From Owenweeksia sp965229445 (lineage in GTDB: Bacteria > Bacteroidota > Bacteroidia > Flavobacteriales > Schleiferiaceae): DNA of 64,000 nucleotides. The notes beneath the pieces are model-generated. The model made no database searches. It saw only the letters and a program-made list of their open reading frames with translations, and had not been told where the DNA came from. Of the stretch, positions 21,301 to 28,511 are shown one piece after another (the stretch's first letter is position 1; each line of letters opens with the position of its first letter). Location: assembly GCA_965229445.1 (NCBI GenBank), contig OZ245876.1, positions 1,674,001-1,738,000 of the forward strand, given 5' to 3'. Position numbers and translations under genes: made by a program.

Positions 21301-22798
21301 GTGCTTCGGCAATGGTTTGAGTTGTGCTCCCTGTCAGGCCATACAAGTGTCGGATATGGTGCTGGTAGATGCCGGAAGCAACGCTGATATTGCTACCCTT
21401 TACAACAATTACGTGATCACAAAAAGTGTAGTGGGATCGTTTAATATCAGGGCAGATGTGTGTTACCCCGATTCGGTTAAGAGCGTCTTTTTCTATGTCG
21501 ATAACATTTATGAAAATGACCAGAATGATGCTCCTTATGCCATAGGGGGAGACAACAAAGGCAATTACAAACCCTGGAATAAAGCGGCAGGAACTTACCT
21601 GATTGAAGCGATTCCATATTCCGGTAAAAATGCTACCGGTACCATGGGTGTGCCTTTAAGTCTTACCATCATAATTCAGGATTCTTTGCCAAGCGCTGAT
21701 TGTAATGGCGATGTGGGAGGAAGTGCCTATCTGAATGATTGTAATATCTGTGTGGGTGGCAATACCGGTTATGGTCCTGATGAGGGCAAGGATGATTGTG
21801 GTGTTTGCAACGGCGGGAACGCAGATAAAGACTGTGCCGGTGTGTGCTTTGGTACTGCGATAATTGACAGTTGTGGCGACTGTGTTTTGGGTACCACAGG
21901 AAATCCCTTTAATGGAGGTTGTAATGTTGATTGCAATGGTGATATCAATGGTACGGCTACGCCAGATGATTGTGGCATTTGCTCTGGTGGCTTAACGGGT
22001 GTAATACCCAATGCCGATAAAGACACATGCGGCGTGTGCTTTGGCAATGGCCTGAGTTGTGCTCCTTGTGTTCCAAATGAAGTCACTTCATTGACCTTAA
22101 TGAATACTGGATTTGCCGGGCCTATAAGGGTGCTGAATGATGTAGATACCATCTATAAAGATCAGTTTACCGGCTTTAGCATACGAGCAGATGTGTGTGA
22201 TAATGACACGGTTTCAAGTGTGCGATTCTTCCTAAATGGCGGATTGCACAAGAATGAGAATCTGCCTCCATATTCTATCAGTGGCGATAAAAATGGCAGC
22301 ATTAAACCCTGGAGTATTAGCGCCGGTAATTATATGCTAACCGCTACACCATACACGGGTAATAATGCAGCTGGTAAAACGGGTATTAGCAAAACCATAG
22401 ATCTCTGGATATTTGAAAATTCAGCCAGATCAGCCGGTGGGGACCAAAGTGATGAGCAGATTGCCGGACTGGGTGGTCAGGATGGTCAGCGAGATCGAGA
22501 CCAGGAACAGGGAGCCAAGGATGCTCCGGTAAGCCTAAATGCTGGTGAATCGCTTATCCTGAGAGTCTATCCTAACCCAACTACCGGTGTCATAACGGTA
22601 GAACTGGTAAACGTGGCAGAATCAGCCACTCTGGCATTGATGGATGCTTCCGGTAAGGTGTTGGTGCAACAGGCTCTAGACGTGACTGGCGCCTACGCTA
22701 CCGAGCAGATTGATTTATCCAACTATCCCGATGGCATGTATATGCTCAAATTGAGCTCTGGTGAGGATTTGCGAACCAGACGAATAGTTAAACAATAG
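15371..22798 (+). CDS. Giant modular secreted protein with malectin-like, Ig-like and Cys-rich repeats and T9SS sorting tail
   Basis: A 2475-residue extracellular or surface protein. It begins with a Sec signal peptide (cleavage near RSLA). Approximate layout: GCDS-type spacer; malectin-like domain 1 (87-240); four tandem copies of a ~220-residue unit of unknown fold (244-1119), each closing with a DDGSC motif; malectin-like 2 (1176-1338) and 3 (1456-1620), separated by ICxGDS...GCDS spacers; three Ig-like units (about 1684-1797, 1994-2107, 2237-2350) alternating with DCxG/DxCGxC cysteine-rich strings; an acidic Gly/Gln/Asp linker; and a C-terminal YPNPTTG...GMYMLKL domain (2395-2475) typical of T9SS cargo. 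Malectin-like domains suggest carbohydrate binding. No catalytic domain was recognised, so it is probably an adhesin or cell-surface binder. Confidence 0.85.
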   Translation: MQLSKRSSFVFLVLALIFYANRSLAIAEIPPCVSTSSTLTVSACDSFTSASGNATWFTSGTYMDTILNSMGCDSIITYHLSILSGSVSFTLHINAGGPAYTAANGDMFVADQYFLNGSTSTNTKAIANTADDVLYQSERYEDSLEYAIPVPFADTFMVSLYFAETFKKNKAVGKRVFDLSLEGVLVLDDYDIYVDAGGGDTAVVKTYKVYVSDGTLNIATGASVNNAKLNAISIASVSAVPGFCSTCFSISGNTCTNCPSTPTYNTTLPDPILIGSGISNMHMAVMDTCSMNIGIKAHLRFLGDITPTGNTYEVEVGESPVSGSDPTPDPGTARWNALASINLGSYTFEDLLVYQKIDFDPADGAGQTGPYVGNVSQFMIDNGQGATSFFQSSENLGFAFWQGIGDPAILPFDPFATGVYDQSIEVWTPDSILLLHTDMRVVVHKIGCTDPTSITYDSTATKDDGSCDTCFSVAGKVCTNCPTSPTYNDTLPDLILIGSGLSNVHMAVMDTCGMNVGIKAHKRFLGDIVPTGDTYQVEIGESPKSGSDPTPDPGIGRWNYLASVNLGSYTFNDLLVYQKIDFDPADGAGQTDPFLANISQFMIDNALGGTSLYQESQNLGFAFWQTIGDPNILPFDPFATGVYDQSIEVWTKDSVLLLQTNIRVVVYKLGCTNPAAIFTYDSTATKDDGSCDTCFLVVNDVCTSCPSAPNYNDTLPDPILIGSGISNYHMAVMEQCDLNVGIKAMNRFLGDITPTGNTYMVEVGESPVSGSDPTPDPGTARWNYLASINLGAFTFDDLLVYQKIDFDPADGTGQTGPYLANISQFMIDNGQGATSFFQASENLGFGFWQGIGDPAILPFNPFATGVYDQSIEVWTPDSILLLQTDMKVVVYKSGCTDSTSITYDSTATQDDGSCDTCFTVVGGVCTNCPIMPIYDTVLPDPIVIGSGISNMHMAVMDTCGMNVGIKAHERFIGDVVPTGDTYIFDTGESPTSGSDPTPDPGTARWNYLVSVNLGGYTFNDLLVYQKIDFDPADGAGQTGPYIANISQFMIDNALGGTSLYQESQNLGFAFWQGIGDAAILPFDPFAKGVYDQMIEVWTKDSVLLLQADMRVKVERLTCNPPSNVIMTALYDTICDGDSILLGGEYQTNAGTYYDTLQTVEACDSILATKLHITGKPLYELHLNLGNSVNNTINAYGHDFVAELSPFEYRIVGNSNYIGGRSISNTDDDELYWNHVFAYQAEMGDTLQYVFPVGVVDTFCVTLYLAETWSGAYSVGARVFDVILEGDTLIDDLDIFSEVGANAALIKTVNVYVDDGTLNLVGLASANNPQIAAISVVSKSLDTCKPKCEDYYDTTAANICAGDSLMIDGIWRKSSGVYCTSLLKADGCDSILCTNLTVDPYITGTKKDTICPGDSLYLAGAWQTAAGVYYDTLTAANHCDSILATTLCVRDTSLAWFEFHFNLGNHSTDKSFNATNGTYFTSETAFDGYRVYGSSATSLSAGTPIANTLDDTLYWYAVYGEQSFGVNPGPLEYAFPVSLVDSFYVTLYMAETFYSGNNQRVFDIILEGDTLFKDLDIHSEVGKDAALVKSFTVYVDDGTLNLIGSATVSNAQIAGISIVSKSKDKSCIKCTDSFDTTLVKICAGDSVYAGGAWQTTSGIYCDTLLTAAGCDSVLCTDLHVGLLEIVSMDLVEAPSGNLISTLSNGYVINKALIPTDFSIEAIACNGVVKSVVFNVNGSNVRTENVYPYAINGDNPPGVFKEWDPEVGFYTITATPYSQKGGNGAAGTPLQLYIQVIDQVLATDCNGDLGGSAFLNDCNECVGGNTGKPLDFGKDDCGICFGNNADKDCNGDCFGTAVIDSCGECVLGLTGKTFNNSCNIDCNGDINGTAVLDDCGVCTGGNTGITYNADQDCNGECFGTAVIDDCSDCVLGSTGKLFNESCADCNGDPYGTASLDDCGVCSGGLTGITPNANKDTCGVCFGNGLSCAPCQAIQVSDMVLVDAGSNADIATLYNNYVITKSVVGSFNIRADVCYPDSVKSVFFYVDNIYENDQNDAPYAIGGDNKGNYKPWNKAAGTYLIEAIPYSGKNATGTMGVPLSLTIIIQDSLPSADCNGDVGGSAYLNDCNICVGGNTGYGPDEGKDDCGVCNGGNADKDCAGVCFGTAIIDSCGDCVLGTTGNPFNGGCNVDCNGDINGTATPDDCGICSGGLTGVIPNADKDTCGVCFGNGLSCAPCVPNEVTSLTLMNTGFAGPIRVLNDVDTIYKDQFTGFSIRADVCDNDTVSSVRFFLNGGLHKNENLPPYSISGDKNGSIKPWSISAGNYMLTATPYTGNNAAGKTGISKTIDLWIFENSARSAGGDQSDEQIAGLGGQDGQRDRDQEQGAKDAPVSLNAGESLILRVYPNPTTGVITVELVNVAESATLALMDASGKVLVQQALDVTGAYATEQIDLSNYPDGMYMLKLSSGEDLRTRRIVKQ
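16100..18725 (+). repeat. Four tandem ~660-bp intragenic repeats
   Basis: Within the giant gene, a unit starting at CTNCP and DPI(L/V)IGSGISN and ending at the DDGSC motif is repeated four times, at roughly 16100-16775, 16775-17445, 17445-18115 and 18115-18725. Units share blocks such as SGSDPTPDPG, LLVYQKIDFDPADG and SQFMIDN nearly unchanged. Units 1/3 resemble each other and 2/4 resemble each other in the GQGATSFFQ versus ALGGTSLYQ segment, which implies duplication of a two-unit block. Confidence 0.85.
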
Positions 22799-22820
22799 CT
22801 TAGTTTAGTAATAACCAAGA

Positions 22821-22850
22821 CCCCTGCATCGAAATATGCAGGGGTTTTTT
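22821..22850 (+). terminator. Rho-independent terminator of the giant gene
   Basis: A perfect 9-bp inverted repeat CCCCTGCAT/ATGCAGGGG followed directly by six T residues lies about 20 bp after the stop codon of the giant gene. Confidence 0.88.
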
Positions 22851-23102
22851 ATTTGCTATGCGGGTATGGGGTTAAGAATCTTGCGCTATGAGCCAAGGAT
22901 TTTAAAGGACAGCAATAAAAGCCCTATTAATCTCATTTTCCCAATGCCTACGTAGCACGGGGTTTGTTACGTTGAACATGGTTTTCCTCCCTATACGTAG
23001 TTCAACAGGACGGGGCATGTGCTTTCGCCCAAGGCGGACAGACGAAATGTAACAGGTCGATGCTTCAGTCAGGCCAAGACGGGAAAGGTCACATTAAACA
23101 TT

Positions 23103-23590
23103 CGACATCACGTAAAACGTGACAAGCCCGTCACCGGTCACCCGTCAATTTGATTATTGGGTTTATTAGGATTTTGACCTTACACATTGTTTACATTGCC
23201 ACATTAACCACTTTCAACATCACGTAAAACGTGACAAGCCCGTCACCGGTCACTGGTCAATTTGATTATTGGGTTTATTAGGATTTTGACCTTACACATT
23301 GTTCATATTGATCACATTGATCACATTGCCACATTAACCACATTCGACATCACTTAAAACGTGACAAGCCCGTCACCGGTCAATTTGATTATTGGGTTTA
23401 TTAGGATTTTGACCTTACACATTGTTTACATTGTTCACATTGCCACATTAACCACATTCGACATCACTTAAAACGTGACAAGCCCGTCACCGGTCACCGG
23501 TCAATTTGATTATTGGGCTTATTAGGATTTTGACCATACATATTGATCACATTGATCATATTCCCACATTCCCACATTCCCACATTCCCT
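23103..23590. repeat. Tandem array of ~112-130-bp repeats upstream of bshC
   Basis: Four consecutive units start at about 23103, 23215, 23345 and 23459. Each opens with a small palindrome CACGTAAAACGTG (later copies CACTTAAAACGTG), then CAAGCCCGTCACCGGTCA, then TTTGATTATTGGG and a variable run of (T/C)ACATTG(A/T)TCAC-type units. Unit length varies because the short CCGGTCA and CACATT sub-repeats differ in number. The array ends less than 20 bp before the bshC start. The flanking 22851-23102 stretch has no gene; it contains further CACGGGG/GGGGCATG palindromic pieces. Confidence 0.85.
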
Positions 23591-23603
23591 ACTTTTGCGC
23601 CCT

Positions 23604-25226
23604 ATGTTGAAATCGGAGTTACTTAATTACCGCGACACAAACTTCTTCTCTGAGCTTATCTGTGAGTATATCGAGCAAAATCCTGCGATAGCTGAATTCT
23701 ATGAGCGCTTCCCAACTATAGAGGGGTTTAAATCTCAAATAGAATCCAGAGATCACTTCAATCGGGATACTCGGGATTTGTTGGTGGCCAGACTTCGAGA
23801 TCAATACGCTTCTATCAACATCAGACAGAATACTACTGATGCAGTTTTCGAGAATATCGAAAGCTTAAAGTCCGCAGATACCTTCACCATTGTAACAGGG
23901 CATCAGCTTAACATCTTTACCGGTCCCTTATACTTCATATATAAGATTGTAAGCTGTATCAATCTCTGCCGAAAGCTATCTAAAGAATATCCTGAATATC
24001 ACTTTGTACCGGTGTACTGGATGGCCACAGAGGATCATGATTTTGAGGAGATAAACTTTATCCATCTGGCAGGAGGGAAGCTGAGCTGGGATAAGACCAG
24101 CAAGGGTCCGGTTGGACGGTTATTGACCGCCGATATGGTATCGGTTATTGATGAGCTGGAAGATCACCTGGGTCCAGGCTCCAACGCTGAAGAACTCATC
24201 GCCCTGTTTCGGAAAGCTTATATAGATCATGCCACACTTGCGGAGGCCGCTCGTTATATCGTCCATTCATTATTCAAGGATTTCGGATTGGTCTGTGTAG
24301 ATGGTGATGATCGAGCCTTAAAGGCCTTGATGATTCCTTACTTTGAGAAGGAACTAATTGAACAGCAGGCATATAAATCTGTACATAAGACTTCCGAAAA
24401 ACTTGAAAACCTGCACTTTAAGCAGGTGCAGCCCAGAGAAATTAACCTATTCTATATAAAAGATGGGCTTAGAGAACGTATTGAACGCAAGGAGGATCAG
24501 TGGCGAGTACTCAATACCGACATCAGCTTTAATCAGACAGATTTAATGATTGAGCTACACAATTACCCGGAACGCTTTAGTCCCAATGTAATTCTGAGGC
24601 CACTTTACCAGGAGGTTATCTTGCCCAACCTGGCTTATATTGGTGGGGGTGGTGAGTTGGCCTATTGGTTGCAATTAAAAGTGATGTTCCAAAGGTTTGA
24701 AGTGCCATTTCCAATCCTAATATTGCGAAATTCAGTTCTTTGGGTAAAAAAGAAGTACCGGAAGAAGTTGACTAAGCTTGATATAGCCATTGAGGATTTG
24801 TTTCAACCCTTGCATGATTTGCAAAAGCAATACGTCTCTCAGCATGCTCCGGTTGACCCCGCTCTGAGTCCTTATGAAGAAAAACTGGAACAAATTTTTG
24901 ACGAACTTGAGGAAGTGGCCAAGCTCACTGATGACAGCATGTTAGGGGCAGTAGATGCTCAAAAAGCTAAACAACTAAAAGGCCTGCAAAACCTCCGAAA
25001 GAAGTTGATCAGGGCCGAGAAGAGGCGCAAGAGTGATGAGATGGATCAGATTGAGCGACTCTATTTAGGCTTATTTCCATCGCATAGCCTTCAGGAACGA
25101 CATGACAATCTCAGTGTTTATTACGCCGAATATGGCAAGACTTTCATTGATTTGTTGATCGATCAGCTCAATCCTCTTGACTTCAGGTTCCAGGTGCTAC
25201 TTGAAGAGGATGTTGTTGAGAACTAA
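23604..25226 (+). CDS. bshC: Bacillithiol biosynthesis cysteine-adding enzyme BshC
   Basis: A 540-residue cytosolic enzyme proposed to add cysteine to glucosaminyl-malate as the last step of bacillithiol synthesis. The diagnostic central block GHQLNIFTGPLYFIYKI, then VYWMATEDHDF, and the long C-terminal helical region (coiled-coil from about residue 430) match BshC family members in order and length. ATG at 23604 is preferred over the in-frame TTG at 23595. bshA and bshB are not in this window. A tandem repeat array directly abuts the start, so promoter elements probably lie within or beyond the repeats. Confidence 0.92.
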   Translation: MLKSELLNYRDTNFFSELICEYIEQNPAIAEFYERFPTIEGFKSQIESRDHFNRDTRDLLVARLRDQYASINIRQNTTDAVFENIESLKSADTFTIVTGHQLNIFTGPLYFIYKIVSCINLCRKLSKEYPEYHFVPVYWMATEDHDFEEINFIHLAGGKLSWDKTSKGPVGRLLTADMVSVIDELEDHLGPGSNAEELIALFRKAYIDHATLAEAARYIVHSLFKDFGLVCVDGDDRALKALMIPYFEKELIEQQAYKSVHKTSEKLENLHFKQVQPREINLFYIKDGLRERIERKEDQWRVLNTDISFNQTDLMIELHNYPERFSPNVILRPLYQEVILPNLAYIGGGGELAYWLQLKVMFQRFEVPFPILILRNSVLWVKKKYRKKLTKLDIAIEDLFQPLHDLQKQYVSQHAPVDPALSPYEEKLEQIFDELEEVAKLTDDSMLGAVDAQKAKQLKGLQNLRKKLIRAEKRRKSDEMDQIERLYLGLFPSHSLQERHDNLSVYYAEYGKTFIDLLIDQLNPLDFRFQVLLEEDVVEN

Positions 25227-25644
25227 AAACTTACAGTTAAAAACTAAAAGCTCACACCCGTTTTACGTTGCCTGCCACGCCTCCGTGATAAACTTTCCTC
25301 TATTCCTTCCTAAATTATACTTTCTTAAGTCTTAATACCTGATACATTCCACTTCCAAAACATGGCAGGCCAGACATCGCTGATCCTTCACACAACAACC
25401 ACTAGCCATACTTTTAGTTTTTCACCCCCGTGGAACGGGGCAGGCACCGTAAAACGTGGCAGGCTTTTCACTTTTAGTTATTTACATATTAGCGCATCTC
25501 TACGAAGTAGGTTGCTCGTCCGTCTTCCGTTATCCATCACCCAACCACCACCATCTCAAATTTTTAGTTTTTAGTTTTTCACTTTTAGCTAATTTCCCGC
25601 AATTCCTTTTACCTTCGGGCTCTCTTCAAAAACACCGCCTTTAT
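25227..25644. repeat. Repeat-filled gap between bshC and the M49 peptidase
   Basis: About 420 bp without a gene. The left part has AACTAAAAAC/TTAAAAACTAAAAGC followed by CCCGTTTTACG and TGCCTGCC. The right part has the same elements inverted (CTTTTAGTTTTTCAC, CCCCGTGGAACGGGG, CAGGCACCGTAAAACGTGGCAGGC). This is the same family as the repeats between cyclases 2 and 3, here arranged as inverted copies. The translated frames over this segment are simple repeat translations. Confidence 0.65.
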
Positions 25645-27666
25645 ATGAAGTTTGTAAATCTTAGCATTATCGCAATTCTCCTGGTAAATATGAGTTGTAC
25701 TAACACATCACCTGAGCCTGTTGAAAAGGCTGAAATTCAAGAAAATGAATCAGAATGGAACTGGGAACTTGAACAGTTTAATGACATCCGCATTCTGCGT
25801 TATAAGATTCCCGGCTGGGAGAAATTGGACTTAAGACAAAAGAAACTGGCCTACTATTTAACTCAGGCAGGTCTTTCTGGACGTGATATTCTATGGGATC
25901 AATATTATCGCCATAATCTGGAAATTAGGAAAGCCCTAGAAAGTATTATCAGCAACTATGATGGAGATAAAGAAGCTGATGAGTGGCAACAGTTTTTAAC
26001 CTACAGCAAGCGGGTATTCTTTGCCAATGGCATTCACCATCACTACAGCCACACAAAGTTTAAGCCGGATTTTGTTCCTGAATACCTTTCACATTTGCTG
26101 GAATCAACTGGTACTGAATTAGATGAGGAGGCCTTTGCCGTGATCTTTAATGATGAGGATGCTAAAAAAGTTTCCAAAGAAGCTAATGTGGATCTGGTAC
26201 AGGCATCTGCAGTGAATTTTTACACACCAGATATCACTCAAGCAGAGGTTGAGGCTTTCTATAGTGCTATGATAGACAAGTCTGATGATCGCCCAATAAG
26301 CTACGGTCTTAATTCTAAGCTTGTTAAGGACGAAGACGGAAGCATTCGCGAGGTAAAATGGACGGCGGATGAAATGTACGCACCGGCTATCAAGGAAATC
26401 ATTAAATGGCTGGAAAAAGCCGTAGAGGTTGCGGAGAATGACCAGCAAGCTAAGGCTTTGGAGCTGCTCATTGAATATTATAAAACCGGTGATCTAAAAA
26501 CCTGGGATGAGTATAATATTGCTTGGGTTAACGATACGGCCAGTGAAGTAGATTACATTAATTCTTTTATTGAGGTATACGATGATCCGTTAGGTTTTAA
26601 AGCTACCTATGAAACGGTGGTACAGGTAAAGGATATGGATGCCAGTGAGAAAATGGCCGTTATTAGTGATAATATTCAATACTTTGAAGACAATTCACCC
26701 ATCATGGACGAGCATAAGAAATCTAAGGTGGTGGGTGTTTCATATCGCATGATCAATGTGGTAGGTGAAGCAGGAGCAACCACGCCCTCAACCCCTATCG
26801 GTGTCAACCTTCCGAATTCAAATTGGATTAGAGCCGAGCATGGTTCAAAGTCGGTTAGCCTGGCCAACATAGAGGGAGCCTACGAAGAAGCGAAGGGTGG
26901 AGGTTTCCTGGAAGAATTTACGTTCACAAAGGAGGAATTAGAACGAGCTAAAAAATATGCCGGGCAAAGCAGTAAAATGCACACTGCATTGCACGAAGTA
27001 GTGGGACATGCTTCCGGAAAGCTCAATCCGGGGATTGGAACTCCCAAAGAAACCCTAAAGAATTATTCATCCACCCTTGAAGAGGGTAGGGCAGATTTGG
27101 TAGCCCTATACTACATTATGGATCCCAAGCTTATAGAACTTGGTTTAATGGAGTCGCTGGAAGTAGGAATGGCTGAGTACGACAATTATATTCGCAACGG
27201 TCTGATGCTTCAGCTGCGCAGAATTGAGCCCGGGGAGAAGATAGAAGAAGACCATATGCGCAACCGCCAGTTGGTGGCCGCCTGGGCTTATGAAATGGGT
27301 AAGGATAACAATGTCATTGAGAAGAAGGTATTGGATGGTAAAACTTACTTTGTGGTGAATGATTACGATGCACTCCGCGAAATTTTTGGAAAACAGCTAA
27401 GAGAAATACAACGCATAAAGAGTGAAGGAGACTTTGACGCCGGGCAAAAATTAGTGGAGACCTACGGTGTACAAGTAGATCAGGAGCTTCATAAAGAAGT
27501 GCTCAACAGAGCCGAAAAGCTGAACATTGCTCCGTACTCCGGCTTTGTTCAACCGGAACTGGTTCCGGTTATGGAAGGCGATGAAATCATTGATGTTGAG
27601 GTTGAATATCCATCTGATTTTGTTACTCAAATGTTAAAATACGGTAGGGAGTATTCATTCCTTTGA
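25645..27666 (+). CDS. Dipeptidyl peptidase III-like M49 metallopeptidase lipoprotein
   Basis: A 673-residue zinc exopeptidase predicted to remove dipeptides from peptide N-termini. The M49 hallmarks are visible: HEVVGH (residues about 450-455) supplies two zinc ligands and the catalytic Glu, and EEGRAD (about 480-485) supplies the third ligand. A lipoprotein signal with lipobox VNMSC near residue 18 places it in the cell envelope, probably the periplasm. ATG at 25645 is chosen because it begins this signal; the frame is open for about 60 codons upstream through repeat DNA. Likely role: peptide nutrition or envelope peptide turnover. Confidence 0.9.
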   Translation: MKFVNLSIIAILLVNMSCTNTSPEPVEKAEIQENESEWNWELEQFNDIRILRYKIPGWEKLDLRQKKLAYYLTQAGLSGRDILWDQYYRHNLEIRKALESIISNYDGDKEADEWQQFLTYSKRVFFANGIHHHYSHTKFKPDFVPEYLSHLLESTGTELDEEAFAVIFNDEDAKKVSKEANVDLVQASAVNFYTPDITQAEVEAFYSAMIDKSDDRPISYGLNSKLVKDEDGSIREVKWTADEMYAPAIKEIIKWLEKAVEVAENDQQAKALELLIEYYKTGDLKTWDEYNIAWVNDTASEVDYINSFIEVYDDPLGFKATYETVVQVKDMDASEKMAVISDNIQYFEDNSPIMDEHKKSKVVGVSYRMINVVGEAGATTPSTPIGVNLPNSNWIRAEHGSKSVSLANIEGAYEEAKGGGFLEEFTFTKEELERAKKYAGQSSKMHTALHEVVGHASGKLNPGIGTPKETLKNYSSTLEEGRADLVALYYIMDPKLIELGLMESLEVGMAEYDNYIRNGLMLQLRRIEPGEKIEEDHMRNRQLVAAWAYEMGKDNNVIEKKVLDGKTYFVVNDYDALREIFGKQLREIQRIKSEGDFDAGQKLVETYGVQVDQELHKEVLNRAEKLNIAPYSGFVQPELVPVMEGDEIIDVEVEYPSDFVTQMLKYGREYSFL

Positions 27667-27727
27667 TTATCAGTACATAGTCAGGGCCTTGTTGAGAATC
27701 AATATTTGAATTAAATAAACAATTAGG

Positions 27728-28474
27728 ATGAAGTTATTGGAGGGAAAAACGGCCATTGTTACTGGTGGATCCAAAGGGATCGGTAAGGGAATTGCCGCTC
27801 TGTTTGCTGAGAATGGCGCTAATGTAGCATTCACCTACCTGTCATCAGAAGCGCAGGCGCTGGAGATTGAAGCTGAATTAAAAGCTAAAGGGGTAAGTGC
27901 CAAAGCATATCGCAGTGATGCGTCCGATTTCCAGGCAGCAGAACAATTGATCAAGGATGTTGCATCGGATTTTGGTTCGATTGATGTTTTAGTGAATAAC
28001 GCAGGTATTACCAAAGATAACCTGTTGATGCGCATGACGGAACAGGATTATGACGATGTAATGCGCATTAACCTTAAGTCCGTGTTTAATCTCACCAAAG
28101 CCATTCAGAGAAGCTTCCTTAAACAACGCTCAGGATCTATTATTAACATGACTTCGGTGGTAGGCGTAAAAGGAAATGCGGGACAGTCCAATTATGCTGC
28201 CTCTAAAGCAGGCATGATTGGTTTTACCAAGTCTATTGCCCTGGAGCTCGGATCCAGAAATATTCGATGCAATGCCATAGCACCTGGATTTATTGAAACA
28301 GAAATGACAGGCAAACTCGATCCGGATACGGTACAATCCTGGCGCGATGCGATCCCGCTAAAGCGCGGAGGAAGTCCGGAAGATGTGGCTAATGCTTGCC
28401 TTTTTCTGGCATCAGATCTCTCCACTTATATTACCGGTCAGGTTTTAAGCGTTGATGGAGGAATGAATACCTGA
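27728..28474 (+). CDS. fabG: 3-oxoacyl-ACP reductase
   Basis: A 248-residue short-chain dehydrogenase catalysing NADPH-dependent reduction of 3-ketoacyl-ACP in type II fatty-acid synthesis. The Rossmann motif TGGSKGIGKG is near residue 12, NNAG near 87, and the catalytic Ser of MTSVVG, Tyr and Lys of YAASKAG near 140-156. The C-terminal TGQVLSVDGGMNT ending is typical of FabG. It stands about 60 bp after the M49 peptidase and 38 bp before the VWA gene on the same strand, with a small hairpin in between. Confidence 0.92.
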   Translation: MKLLEGKTAIVTGGSKGIGKGIAALFAENGANVAFTYLSSEAQALEIEAELKAKGVSAKAYRSDASDFQAAEQLIKDVASDFGSIDVLVNNAGITKDNLLMRMTEQDYDDVMRINLKSVFNLTKAIQRSFLKQRSGSIINMTSVVGVKGNAGQSNYAASKAGMIGFTKSIALELGSRNIRCNAIAPGFIETEMTGKLDPDTVQSWRDAIPLKRGGSPEDVANACLFLASDLSTYITGQVLSVDGGMNT

Positions 28475-28481
28475 AACCCTT

Positions 28482-28501
28482 GCCGGGAGTTTTCCGGCTT
28501 T
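28482..28501 (+). terminator. Possible weak terminator after fabG
   Basis: A short inverted repeat GCCGG/CCGGC with loop GAGTTTT is followed by CTTTAT. The stem is only 5 bp and the T-run is poor, so termination may be partial. Confidence 0.35.
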
Positions 28502-28511
28502 ATCCGTTTAT

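Noticed and set aside
23103..23590. CRISPR-like regular repeats
   Set aside because: Units are directly adjacent with similar text throughout; there are no unique spacers and no cas genes, so these are ordinary tandem repeats.
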